A stretch of 64,000 bases of DNA from NCBI GenBank assembly GCA_029255105.1, contig JAQWWH010000013.1, positions 1 through 64,000 on the forward strand, read 5' to 3'. Below the pieces are notes generated by a model. It did no database searches. It saw only the letters and a list, made by a program, of their open reading frames with translations, and was not told where the DNA came from. The DNA is from Flavimaricola sp. GTDB lineage: Bacteria; Pseudomonadota; Alphaproteobacteria; Rhodobacterales; Rhodobacteraceae. Each line of letters begins with the position of its first letter. Within the stretch, counting starts at the first letter, position 1. Made by a program: the position numbers and the translations under genes. Shown here in pieces: positions 37,002-45,953 of the stretch.

Positions 37002-38125
37002 CTGCCCCCGCCTCCACTGAACGGGCGCGGGCGCTGCTGGCAAAGATCCATGCCCTGCCCCTGACGCGCGAGGTCCGGGTGATGAATGTCTGTGGCGGGC
37101 ACGAAAGGTCGATCTCGATGGCAGGCCTGCGCGCGGTTCTGCCGTCACAGATCACCCTGATCCCCGGCCCCGGTTGTCCGGTCTGCGTCTGTCCGGAAGA
37201 GGACATCTTTGCCGCCATCGACCTGTCGCAACGACCGGAGATCACGCTCGTCACCTTTGGTGACATGCTGCGGGTGCCTGCCAATGTGCCCAAGGGCACC
37301 CCCCGCTCGCTTGAGGCGGCTCGGGCGGCGGGCGGCGACGTGCGCCCTGTCGCCTCTCCGGCCGAAGCCGTGCGCATCGCCCGGCAGGAGCCGGATCGCG
37401 AGGTGGTGTTCTTTGCGGCGGGCTTTGAAACGACCACCGCCCCTGTGGCTGCGATGATCGCCGAAGGGGTGCCTACCAACCTGACCCTTCTGCTGTCCGG
37501 CCGGCTGACCTGGCCCGCCGTCACCATGCTCCTCAATAGCGAGGCGGCGGGGTTCGACGCCCTGATTGCGCCAGGCCATGTAGCCACCATCATGGGACCA
37601 GAGGAATGGGACTTTGTCGCCCGCGACCACGCCCTGCCCTGCGCCATCGCGGGGTTCGAGGCGGAAAGCCTGCTTGCTGGATTGTTGTCGGTTCTGGAAC
37701 AGGGCCTTGAGGGGGAGGCGCGGGTCGACAATTGCTATGGCGGTGTGGTCCGCCCCGAGGGCAACCCCACAGCGCGGCGGCTATTGGGCGAGACGCTGAA
37801 CGTGGTCGACGCCCCCTGGCGGGGCATTGGCACGATCCAAAGGTCGGGCTTTGCCCTTGCCCCCGCGCACGCCGGGCTGGACGCATTGTCCCGCCACAGT
37901 ATCGACCGCAGCCAGTTGCGCAAGCGGGCCGGAGAGATGCCGCCCGGCTGCGATTGCGCGCGTGTGGTTCTGGGCCGGATCGCCCCTGACCAGTGTCGCC
38001 TTTATGGTGCTGCCTGTACCCCCCGCAGCCCCATAGGCCCCTGCATGGTCTCGGACGAAGGCGCCTGCCGCATCTGGTGGAGCAGCGGGATTCGCGAACG
38101 ACGGGGGGACGTTGTCGATGCCTGA
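36998..38125 (+). CDS. hypD: Hydrogenase Fe-CN/CO assembly protein HypD
   Basis: 375-residue iron-sulfur scaffold on which the Fe(CN)2CO group is assembled. Hallmarks include MNVCGGHERS, PGPGCPVCVCP, FAAGFETTTAPVAAM and the C-terminal cluster region with CDCA, CRLYGAAC and GPCMVSDEGAC. The start is TTG overlapping the hypB stop, a rare start but consistent with the coupling seen throughout this operon. It overlaps hypF by 8 bp. Confidence 0.93.
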   Translation: MTAPASTERARALLAKIHALPLTREVRVMNVCGGHERSISMAGLRAVLPSQITLIPGPGCPVCVCPEEDIFAAIDLSQRPEITLVTFGDMLRVPANVPKGTPRSLEAARAAGGDVRPVASPAEAVRIARQEPDREVVFFAAGFETTTAPVAAMIAEGVPTNLTLLLSGRLTWPAVTMLLNSEAAGFDALIAPGHVATIMGPEEWDFVARDHALPCAIAGFEAESLLAGLLSVLEQGLEGEARVDNCYGGVVRPEGNPTARRLLGETLNVVDAPWRGIGTIQRSGFALAPAHAGLDALSRHSIDRSQLRKRAGEMPPGCDCARVVLGRIAPDQCRLYGAACTPRSPIGPCMVSDEGACRIWWSSGIRERRGDVVDA

Positions 38126-40439
38126 CACCTATACCTCCAATATACCAGTTGCCCGCGGGATCACGGTGTCGGGCCGGGTGCAGGGCGTGGGGTTTCGCCC
38201 CTTTGTCTACCGCCTGGCACTGCGGTTCGGGCTGGTGGGCAGCGTTTCGAACCGGGCAGGCCAGGTGGAGATCCTGGCAGAGGGGGCGGCGAACCAAATC
38301 GACCGGTTCGTGGCAGCACTCTGGGAAGAGGCTCCGCCCTTGTCGCGCCCCTCGTCAGTCACTCAAGCGGAGGTGGCCGCGACCGGCCTTGCCGGGTTTG
38401 CCATCCTCGACAGCGCGGCTGACGGTGACTCCTGTATGGCGGGCGGCATCCACATCCCGCCTGATCTGTTCTGCTGCGACGACTGTCTTGCCGAAATCTC
38501 GGACCCCGACGCCCGCCGGGTGGGCTATCCCTTTACCAACTGCACCCAATGCGGGCCACGCTACACGATCATTGCGGCCATGCCCTATGACCGGGCCTCG
38601 ACCGGGATGGCAGGCTTTGCCCTTTGCCCCGATTGCCAACGCGAATACGCCGACCCCGGTGACCGCCGCTTTCACGCCCAGCCGCTGGCCTGCCCCCGGT
38701 GCGGCCCGTCCCTGTCGTTTGAACAGGAGAAAAGCCTTTGGCCTGCCCTGCCGTCAGATCCACTTGAGGCGGCGGCCACCTTGCTCATGCAGGGCAAGAT
38801 CGTCGCCGTTCGGGGTGTTGGCGGCTATCATCTGATGGCTGATGCATCGAACCATGCCGCCGTGCTGCGCCTGCGTGCGCGCAAGAACCGGCCGCGCAAG
38901 CCGCTGGCGGTCATGTTCCCCCAGACCGGCCCTGACGGTTTGCAGGCCCTTGCCCCCCATGTTTGCCCAACGTCAGACGAGGCCGCAGCCTGCCTTGGGC
39001 CGGACCGCCCCATCGTCACGATGACGCGCCGCCCCGGCTGCAGTCTAAGCGCAGCCTTGGCCCCGGGCCTGGCAACGCTGGGCGTGTTTCTGCCCTATAG
39101 CCCGCTGCACCACCTTTTGCTGGCGAGGGTGAACCGCCCGCTTGTCGCGACCTCAGCCAACCCAAGCGGCGAGCCGGTCCTGACCGAGCCGGAAGAGGCT
39201 GCAGACAGGCTACACGGCCTTGCCGATGCAATCCTGCACCATGACCGTCCAATCCTCCGCCCGGTCGAGGACAGTGTGCAGCAGGTCATGGCCCACGGGC
39301 GCTCGCCAATCAGGATCGGGCGCGGGCAGGCCCCGCTAGAGCTTGACCTGCCTGCCGATATCGGCCCTCCGGTCATAGCCGTGGGTGGGCATATGAAAGG
39401 GGCGGTGGCCCTGGCCTGGGGACGCCGGGCGGTCCTGTCGGCCCATATCGGTGATCTGGACAGCCCGCGCAGCCGGGCTGTGTTCGAACAGACGATTGCG
39501 GATCTACAAAACCTTTACCAGGTCAAGGCGACACACGTTCTGTGCGACACCAATCCGTCCTATGCCAGCACCCAATGGGCACGACAGCAGGACCTGCCTG
39601 TCGGAACGATCCAGCATCATCGTGCGCATGCCTCTGCCCTGGCGGGGGAGCATGACGACGTGGCCCGTTGGCTGGTCTTTGCCTGGGACGGCACCGGACT
39701 GGGGGACGACCGAACGATCTGGGGGGCAGAGACCTTTGTTGGGGGTCCCGGCGACTGGCAGCGCCGGGCAAGCCTACGACCGCTGCACCTGCTAGGACCA
39801 GACAAGGCCGCCCGCCAGCCCTGGCGGACGGCGGCGGCGATGATGTGGGCCGTGGGGATGACCTATCGCCCCCCGATCACCGACGCGACCCTCGCGCATG
39901 AGGCCTGGTCACGACGGACAGCGACGATGCCCGCCTCGTCCATGGGTCGCCTGCTCGACGGGGCGGCCGGGCTGGTGCTGGGGCTGAACCGCGCCAGCTA
40001 CGAGGGAGAAGGACCCGCCCTGCTTGAGGCGCTGGCGGGCCGGACAGTCAATCGAGGGTCCCGACCAAAGGCGATGCCCCTGCCCCAGGTCGTAGATGAC
40101 CACGGCATCCTTCGCGCCGATTGGGCCCCGTTGCTGCCCGTTCTGACGGATCGGTCCCGCTCGACGGCGGACCGCGCGGCCTTTTTGCATGAAACACTTG
40201 CCCGGCTGATCCTCGACCAGGCGGTCCTTTTGCGCCGGTCCGGACTGGCCTTTGACGCCATCGGCCTCACGGGGGGCGTGTTCCAGAACCGCATCCTCAG
40301 TGACCGGGCCGGTGAAGTGTTGCGGGCTGAAGGCTTTGACGTGCGCCGTCACGGCGTCGTGCCGCCCAATGACGGAGGCTTGGCCTTTGGACAGGTGATC
40401 GAGCATTTGAACATGCCAAACATGGGATCAGCCCAATGA
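38118..40439 (+). CDS. hypF: Carbamoyltransferase HypF
   Basis: 773-residue multidomain enzyme that makes the cyanide ligand donor from carbamoyl phosphate. In order it has an acylphosphatase domain (GRVQGVGFRPFVYRLA, residues ~16-31), a zinc-finger region with CCDDC, CTQCGPR, CPDCQ and CPRCGP, a YrdC-like domain, and a Kae1/carbamoyltransferase domain with HHRAHAS and GLTGGVFQN. ATG at 38118 is chosen over the TTG two codons earlier. It overlaps hypD and hypE. Confidence 0.94.
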   Translation: MPDTYTSNIPVARGITVSGRVQGVGFRPFVYRLALRFGLVGSVSNRAGQVEILAEGAANQIDRFVAALWEEAPPLSRPSSVTQAEVAATGLAGFAILDSAADGDSCMAGGIHIPPDLFCCDDCLAEISDPDARRVGYPFTNCTQCGPRYTIIAAMPYDRASTGMAGFALCPDCQREYADPGDRRFHAQPLACPRCGPSLSFEQEKSLWPALPSDPLEAAATLLMQGKIVAVRGVGGYHLMADASNHAAVLRLRARKNRPRKPLAVMFPQTGPDGLQALAPHVCPTSDEAAACLGPDRPIVTMTRRPGCSLSAALAPGLATLGVFLPYSPLHHLLLARVNRPLVATSANPSGEPVLTEPEEAADRLHGLADAILHHDRPILRPVEDSVQQVMAHGRSPIRIGRGQAPLELDLPADIGPPVIAVGGHMKGAVALAWGRRAVLSAHIGDLDSPRSRAVFEQTIADLQNLYQVKATHVLCDTNPSYASTQWARQQDLPVGTIQHHRAHASALAGEHDDVARWLVFAWDGTGLGDDRTIWGAETFVGGPGDWQRRASLRPLHLLGPDKAARQPWRTAAAMMWAVGMTYRPPITDATLAHEAWSRRTATMPASSMGRLLDGAAGLVLGLNRASYEGEGPALLEALAGRTVNRGSRPKAMPLPQVVDDHGILRADWAPLLPVLTDRSRSTADRAAFLHETLARLILDQAVLLRRSGLAFDAIGLTGGVFQNRILSDRAGEVLRAEGFDVRRHGVVPPNDGGLAFGQVIEHLNMPNMGSAQ

Positions 40440-41470
40440 TCGACACCCCCCGCATCACGCTGGCCCAGGGCAATGGCGGTCGCTTGACGAAGGAGTTGAT
40501 AGACACCGTTTTTCTGCGCCACTTTGGTCAGCCTGAGGATCACGACGGACTGGACGCCGCCGCCCTGCCACTGTCCCCCGATCTGGAGACGGTCGTGACC
40601 ACGGATGGGTTCAGCGTTGAACCGCTTGAGTTTCCCGGCGGCGACATCGGCAGCCTTGCGGTGCATGGCACTGTCAACGATCTTGCTGTCTGCGGGGCGA
40701 CACCTCTTTTCCTGACGCTTGGTGTGATGATCGAAGAAGGTTTGCCTCTGGATCAGTTGAACAGGATCGTGGAGAGCCTTGCCATCGCTGCCCACCGGGC
40801 CGGGGTCCGCATCGTGGCAGGCGATACCAAGGTGCTGCCAATCGGGCACGGTGGTGGGCTTTACCTGACCACCACGGGGATCGGCCAGCGGCCGCCTTCG
40901 GTCAGGATGGGGATGGGTCAGATCGAATCCGGGGATGTCATCCTTGTAAGCGGGCCGGTGGGTGATCACGGGATATCCGTCATGCTCGCCCGCGAGGCGT
41001 TTGAGTTAAGCGGTTCTGTCCGTTCTGACAGCGGATCGGTCGCCCCCCTTTGCCTGCCGATTGCAGATTTCGACGGGGTGCGTTTCCTGCGCGACCCCAC
41101 CCGGGGCGGACTGGCCACGGTGGCCCATGAAATCGCGCAAGGCTGCGGCCTTGACCTGATACTGAGCGAAGCCGACATCCCGGTACGCGACGCGGTTCGA
41201 TCCGTCTGCGAAATTCTGGGCTATGACCCCTATTACCTGGCCTGCGAAGGCCGGGTGGTGGCCGCCGTCGCGCCCCAGATCGCTGAGCAGGTGCTGACCT
41301 TCTGGCAAAGCCTGCCCGAAGGGGCCGGGGCCGCCCGGATCGGGATCGTGGGGGACGCTGGGAAAGCCAGGGATCGTCAGGTCGGGGGCAAGGTCTGTCT
41401 GATCACAGCCCTTGGGGGGCAGCGCGTACTTGACCCGTTGGAAGACGATCCCCTGCCCCGCATCTGCTAG
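40436..41470 (+). CDS. hypE: Thiocarboxamide dehydratase HypE
   Basis: 344-residue PurM-like ATPase that converts the HypF-transferred carboxamide to thiocyanate. The substrate cysteine is the very last residue of the conserved C-terminus PRIC. N-terminal LAQGNGGRLTKELI and DGFSVEPLEFPGGDIGSLAVHGTVNDLAV motifs are typical (the second quoted in parts: DGFSVEPLEFPGG, then VHGTVNDLAVCGA). It overlaps hypF by 4 bp and ends the ~10.9-kb hydrogenase transcript, 41 bp from the convergent PEP synthase gene. Confidence 0.94.
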   Translation: MIDTPRITLAQGNGGRLTKELIDTVFLRHFGQPEDHDGLDAAALPLSPDLETVVTTDGFSVEPLEFPGGDIGSLAVHGTVNDLAVCGATPLFLTLGVMIEEGLPLDQLNRIVESLAIAAHRAGVRIVAGDTKVLPIGHGGGLYLTTTGIGQRPPSVRMGMGQIESGDVILVSGPVGDHGISVMLAREAFELSGSVRSDSGSVAPLCLPIADFDGVRFLRDPTRGGLATVAHEIAQGCGLDLILSEADIPVRDAVRSVCEILGYDPYYLACEGRVVAAVAPQIAEQVLTFWQSLPEGAGAARIGIVGDAGKARDRQVGGKVCLITALGGQRVLDPLEDDPLPRIC

Positions 41471-41511
41471 GGCAAGGGCGTATCTCTGACCCGTGCCGGT
41501 TGCATTTGGAG

Positions 41512-43896
41512 CTAGTCCCGTTCTGCCTTTGCCACATTGCGTTTGACCGCCACGAAACTGTCCGGCGTGACCGAGATCGTATCGATCCCCGCATTCACCA
41601 GAAGTGTTGCAAAGGCCGGGTCGTTGCTGGGGGCCTGTCCACAAAGGCCCACCTTGGCCCCGGCGGCATGGGCCCGTTCGATCAGGCTTTGGATCATCCA
41701 CAGGACCGCCGGGTTCGATTCATCGAAAAGTTCCGACAGATCCTCGGAATCGCGGTCTACCCCAAGGGTCAGTTGGGTAAGGTCGTTGGAGCCAATGGAA
41801 AAGCCGTCAAAGCGGCTGGCAAAATCCTCTGCCAGAATCACGTTGGCGGGGATTTCGGCCATGACATAGACCTCAAGGCCGTCCTTGCCCCGCTCCAGCC
41901 CGTTTTCCTTCATCACCGCCAGAACCTTATCCGCCTCGGCGGGACTGCGGCAGAAGGGGATCATGACGACGACGTTGTCAAAGCCCATTTCGGTCCGCAA
42001 CCGCCGGATCGCCCGGCATTCCAGCGCAAAGCCTTCGGCATAGCGGGGCGAGTAGTAGCGCGACGCTCCCCGAAAGCCGATCATCGGGTTTTCCTCGTCC
42101 GGCTCGAACGCGCTGCCACCCAGAAGGGCCGCGTATTCGTTGGTCTTGAAATCGCTCATCCGCACGATGACCGGCTTGGGGTAGACCACAGCGGCGATCT
42201 GGGACAGGCCGCGGGCCAGACCTTCGACAAAGAAGGCCGTCTTGTCGTCATAGCCCTTGGTCAGGTCGGCGATCTTTGCCTTGGCCGCCTCATCCTTGAG
42301 GCTGTCGAAATGGACCAGCGCCATGGGATGCACCTTGAGGGCGTTGTTGATCACAAACTCCATCCGGGCCAGTCCGACCCCATCGCTGGGCAGGCGCCAC
42401 CAGCGGAACGCGGCCGAGGGGTTGGCAAGGTTCAGCATCACCCCCGTCTTGGTTGCAGGCAGATGGTCAATACGCAGTTCTTCGACGGCAAATTCTGCAA
42501 TGCCCTCGTAAATGACCCCCACTTCCCCTTCGGCGCAAGAAACCGTCACCTCCTGCTGGTCATGCAGGATGTGGGTCGCGTTCGAGGTCCCGACGATGGC
42601 GGGCAGCCCCAGTTCCCGGCTGACGATGGCAGCGTGGCTGGTGCGGCCACCGTGGTTCGTCACGATGGCCGAGGCGCGTTTCATGATCGGCACCCAGTCG
42701 GGATCGGTGGTCGAGGTGACAAGGATCGACCCGTCCACGAATTTGTCGATGTCGCCCGCGGTTTCGATGATGCTGACCCGGCCGGTGGCGACAGCGCCAC
42801 CGACACTCAGCCCCTTGAGGATCGGTTTACCAGCCTCGGTGATGGTATAAGACTTGATCGCCCCGGCATCGGCCCGGGACTGCACCGTCTCGGGGCGGGC
42901 CTGCACGATGAACAGCTCTTGCGTGATGCCATCGCGGGCCCATTCCATGTCCATCGGCTGACCATAGTGGTCCTCGATCGTGACGGCAATCCGGGCAAGC
43001 TCAAGGATTTCGGCATCGCTCAGGACAAATGCCTCGCGCTCGGCCCGCGAGGTCGGGACGTTCTTCGTCTCGCCCCCCTGCTCCTTGGCGTAGATCATTT
43101 TGATCTCTTTCGCGCCAAGGGCCTTTTCGACGATGGGTGACAGCTCTGGCCGGTTCAGTAGGGGTTTGTAGACCTCGTATTCATCCGGATCGACCGCCCC
43201 CTGCACCACGTTCTCGCCCAGACCCCAGGCAGCGGTGATCAGGGCAACCTTGTCAAAGCCGCTTTCGGTATCGATCGAGAACATCACGCCAGAGCCACCG
43301 ATATCCGACCGGACCATCCGCTGCACCCCGATGGACAGGGCCACCTTTTCATGGCCAAAGCCCTGCACCTGGCGATAGCTGATCGCCCGGTCGGTAAAGA
43401 GCGAGGCATAGCAACGTCGGCAGGCAGTCAAGACCGCCGCCGCGCCGCGCACGTTCAGGTAGGTCTCTTGCTGACCGGCAAAGCTGGCGTCGGGCAGATC
43501 TTCGGCCGTGGCGCTTGAACGGACGGCAACGGGCACCTCTGTCACCCCGGCCCGGCGGGACAGTTCGGTATAGCTGGCCAGGATGTCCGCCTCGATATCG
43601 GCGGGCCAGTCGCCCCCAAGGATCATGGCACGGACCTGTGCGCCTGCGTCGTGCAGGGTGATCTTGTCCGCCTGCCAGCGCCCGATGACCTCTTCGATCC
43701 GGTCGTCCAGGGTGTTGGCTGTCAGGTAGGCCCGGTAGGCGTCGGCTGTGGTGGCAAAGCCATCCGGCACCTTGATGCCCTTCTGGCCCAGTTGTTGAAC
43801 CATCTCTCCCAATGAACTGTTCTTGCCCCCGACTAGGGCGACATCGCCCCGGGCCAGATTTTCGAACCACATGATGTTGACTGTTGTCTTGGACAT
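41512..43896 (-). CDS. ppsA: Phosphoenolpyruvate synthase (pyruvate, water dikinase)
   Basis: 794-residue PEP synthase that makes PEP, AMP and phosphate from pyruvate and ATP. The N-terminal ATP-binding domain begins VGGKNSSLGEMVQQL; the phosphohistidine is in GGRTSHAAIVSREL; the C-terminal TIM barrel has GSNDLTQLTLGVDRDS and GLCGQAPS. Length is normal (~790). Start chosen at MSKTTVNIMW, with a weak GCACGCGAGG upstream; the frame is open 24 codons earlier. An FNR-type box lies 69 bp upstream (centre to start), which suggests induction at low oxygen. It converges with the hydrogenase operon. Confidence 0.93.
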   Translation of the reverse strand: MSKTTVNIMWFENLARGDVALVGGKNSSLGEMVQQLGQKGIKVPDGFATTADAYRAYLTANTLDDRIEEVIGRWQADKITLHDAGAQVRAMILGGDWPADIEADILASYTELSRRAGVTEVPVAVRSSATAEDLPDASFAGQQETYLNVRGAAAVLTACRRCYASLFTDRAISYRQVQGFGHEKVALSIGVQRMVRSDIGGSGVMFSIDTESGFDKVALITAAWGLGENVVQGAVDPDEYEVYKPLLNRPELSPIVEKALGAKEIKMIYAKEQGGETKNVPTSRAEREAFVLSDAEILELARIAVTIEDHYGQPMDMEWARDGITQELFIVQARPETVQSRADAGAIKSYTITEAGKPILKGLSVGGAVATGRVSIIETAGDIDKFVDGSILVTSTTDPDWVPIMKRASAIVTNHGGRTSHAAIVSRELGLPAIVGTSNATHILHDQQEVTVSCAEGEVGVIYEGIAEFAVEELRIDHLPATKTGVMLNLANPSAAFRWWRLPSDGVGLARMEFVINNALKVHPMALVHFDSLKDEAAKAKIADLTKGYDDKTAFFVEGLARGLSQIAAVVYPKPVIVRMSDFKTNEYAALLGGSAFEPDEENPMIGFRGASRYYSPRYAEGFALECRAIRRLRTEMGFDNVVVMIPFCRSPAEADKVLAVMKENGLERGKDGLEVYVMAEIPANVILAEDFASRFDGFSIGSNDLTQLTLGVDRDSEDLSELFDESNPAVLWMIQSLIERAHAAGAKVGLCGQAPSNDPAFATLLVNAGIDTISVTPDSFVAVKRNVAKAERD

Positions 43897-43958
43897 TTCG
43901 ACCTCGCGTGCTGAAAGGGAGTGATGCCAGATCATGCGCCTATCGAGGGCCTCGCGGA

Positions 43959-43972
43959 TTGACCTCAATCAA
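43959..43972. promoter_or_regulatory. FNR-type box between ppsA and a divergent gene
   Basis: TTGAC-CTCA-ATCAA differs from the FNR consensus TTGAT-N4-ATCAA at one position. It is centred 69 bp upstream of ppsA and 61 bp upstream of the divergent 118-residue ORF, so it could act on either. A CATTCGAATG palindrome (43980-43989) lies next to it. Regulatory use is inferred. Confidence 0.65.
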
Positions 43973-44026
43973 TGCAGAACATTCGAATGCACGATTTATT
44001 GGGCCTACCGATAGGAGGCACACGGC

Positions 44027-44383
44027 ATGAACAAACACGAGATCGAAGCCCTGCTGACGCAGCTTGATGCAGCCGCAACGCTGGAGGGCGACACGCTAGC
44101 ATCTGTCGCCACCGCGATGCGCGACGTCTTTCCCGACGCCCCCCATCATCCGGACGTGCTGTCCGAACCAGTCGAGGCAGCGTTGCACCTGATCGATCAT
44201 TGCCTGCCCGGCTGGTCCATCCACCTGGCCGGCAAAGCCACGGAACCGGACGGCCACTGGCGCTGTTCGCTGCGCAAAAGCCGGGACAGGGACGAGGACG
44301 AGGTGATCGGGATGGGTGCCGGACCTACGATCAGCCTGGCCCTGGTCAAGGCGCTGCTACGGGTCGCACTGGCGAAAGGATAG
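44027..44383 (+). CDS. Conserved-looking small protein, 118 aa
   Basis: 118-residue soluble protein with a clear TAGGAGG SD ahead of the ATG. The central part ALHLIDHCLPGWSIHLAGKA followed by EPDGHWRCSLRKS and the C-terminal GAGPTISLALVKALLRVAL form a pattern I have seen in uncharacterised alphaproteobacterial proteins, but I cannot name a function. It is divergent from ppsA across a control region with an FNR-type box and is followed by a strong terminator, so it is likely monocistronic. Confidence 0.8.
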   Translation: MNKHEIEALLTQLDAAATLEGDTLASVATAMRDVFPDAPHHPDVLSEPVEAALHLIDHCLPGWSIHLAGKATEPDGHWRCSLRKSRDRDEDEVIGMGAGPTISLALVKALLRVALAKG

Positions 44384-44391
44384 CGCGAAAG

Positions 44392-44440
44392 ACAGCAACG
44401 CCGCAGCCCCGGTCAGGGTCGCGGCGTTGCTGTTTGTTCC
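44392..44440. terminator. Strong hairpin terminator, possibly bidirectional
   Basis: ACAGCAACGCCGC (44392-44404) pairs perfectly with GCGGCGTTGCTGT (44421-44433) around a 16-base loop, followed by TTGTT. It lies just after the 118-aa gene and 30 bp from the stop of the convergent 2OG oxygenase gene, so it may serve both. Confidence 0.85.
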
Positions 44441-44468
44441 GGTGCCGGGCGGATCGCCTCGCGAGGCC

Positions 44469-45308
44469 CTAGAAGCCGAAACGCTGCATTCTGCCGGCAA
44501 CTTTGCGGTGGATAACCGGCGGCAGCACATCGCGCAGGAATTCGCGGCGTGCAATCACGCGGTCGGGCTGATCCTGGGTCCCCTGTCGAGGCCGGAACAG
44601 TGTGGTATGGGACCGGCGCGTGTCGTCCCATGTCGCGGTGTAGTAATAGGTTGCGATCGACATCCGCGCCTTGCCGTCCGGGTGGTTCACAGGCTCTGGG
44701 TTGCCATGCCAGCTGTCAGAGGAGGTGTTAAAGCAGCACATCCGATTGAACTTTGGCACAAAGCCTTCGACCTTGTGGGACATGTCGGGCGACCAGATTT
44801 CAAACGATCCGCCGTAGTCCTCTTGCCAGTCCTTGTTAAGGTAGATCAAGACGTTCAACCGACGCTCAAGATTGAGGATGCTGTGGTGGTTGAAATCGGC
44901 ATGGATATCAAGGTGACCGCCATTTCCGACCGAATGAATGCCGCCGCCCTGGAAATAGGGATCGGGGATCAGACCTTTGATACCTGTCATTTCCTCAAGG
45001 AAAAACAGGAACGGCCGGGAATTCAATGCATAGAACAGCGACCGTGAATAGGCGGGCAGACGTTCGGGGATATAACAGGTTTTGAGCTTTTCCTGAGCGC
45101 GATCAAAGGAGTGGTCCGCCTCGGGGAGTGACTCCAAGTCCGCAATGACCCGGTTCAGCACCTCCTCTGGCAGGAAATTGTCAATGCAGCCGTAGGGATA
45201 GGGTTCCTTACCCCGGTAGGATTCGCCAAACTTCCGACCCGCTTCACGAGCCTCGGAGCTATCGAGCGCCAGTGTTTCGGGGTTCAGGTTCAATAGCGGT
45301 GAATTCAT
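44469..45308 (-). CDS. 2OG-Fe(II) oxygenase, prolyl-4-hydroxylase-like
   Basis: 279-residue non-haem iron dioxygenase of the P4H-like branch. Iron ligands are His136 and Asp138 (HADFNHH) and His201 (SWHGNPEPV); Arg215 in GKARMSIATYYY is the expected 2-oxoglutarate contact. N-terminal YPYGCIDNFLP and GGGIHSVGNGGHLDIH are typical of bacterial family members that hydroxylate peptides, sugars or amino acids. It appears monocistronic with an AT-rich upstream region. The substrate is unknown. Confidence 0.87.
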   Translation of the reverse strand: MNSPLLNLNPETLALDSSEAREAGRKFGESYRGKEPYPYGCIDNFLPEEVLNRVIADLESLPEADHSFDRAQEKLKTCYIPERLPAYSRSLFYALNSRPFLFFLEEMTGIKGLIPDPYFQGGGIHSVGNGGHLDIHADFNHHSILNLERRLNVLIYLNKDWQEDYGGSFEIWSPDMSHKVEGFVPKFNRMCCFNTSSDSWHGNPEPVNHPDGKARMSIATYYYTATWDDTRRSHTTLFRPRQGTQDQPDRVIARREFLRDVLPPVIHRKVAGRMQRFGF

Positions 45309-45953
45309 AATTCGTGCCCAATCAGATAAAAATATATCAGTAGGAATAGAGAAAGGACTTCGACGATCTCGCCTTCGAAGTCAAATTTAGGCCATATTAC
45401 GTTCGTGGAATGCAGACTGATTTTGTCAAAATGGAATACTGTTGTTTCATTCGGGACAATGCAGGCGGCCCTCGCCGCCTTGCCCCTGTTGCCCCTTTCG
45501 TGGTCGCCCTATTTGGTTGGCTGTCCGGCATCGCCGCTGGCCATGCAAAGCCCCATCAAAAAGGCTATTGCCGTGTGGGTTGTCAGGGATTGCGCCGGTA
45601 CCTTGGTCAGAAATCATCCGTTTGAAATGCCTTGAGCGGCGCGAAATGAGCGCCCGTAAGGCATCATCATGCCCCAGAAAGGCGGCAAAAATGCGTTGGC
45701 CCGGCGCATCTGTGTCGGTTGAGCCCGGCAAATCTGCGGGCCTTGCACCCGAACTGCATACAAATGCATGCCGAACGCAGGATTTGGCTCGCATTTCCCA
45801 CCGAACCTGTTGCATACCGATGCCAACTCCCGGTCAAACATCACTACCGTGACCGGGCTATATCCTGGCGTCTTGCCTGGCTGGGCAGACGTCGACGCGC
45901 GGGGCCTTTTGGCCCAAGTGGACGCAAGATCAGACGCAAGAAAGGCACGAACC
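45309..45953. other. 645-bp intergenic region without a convincing gene
   Basis: Lies between the 2OG oxygenase gene and icd. The first ~110 bases are AT-rich and hold an 8-bp inverted repeat (45356-45382). Short frames occur (for example 45405-45635 and 45410-45625, the latter with a hydrophobic stretch), but they lack an SD and overlap each other. The last ~150 bases presumably hold the icd promoter. No tRNA or known RNA was recognised. Confidence 0.6.
45356..45382. promoter_or_regulatory. Perfect 8-bp inverted repeat
   Basis: GACTTCGA (45356-45363) and TCGAAGTC (45375-45382) are perfect complements with an 11-base spacer, 48 bp upstream of the 2OG oxygenase start. It is a candidate operator for that gene. 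Nothing else supports the call. Confidence 0.4.

Noticed and set aside
45405-45635. Overlapping short frames upstream of icd, one with a hydrophobic stretch
   Set aside because: No SD, mutual overlap in different frames and no recognisable motif; left as unannotated intergenic sequence.
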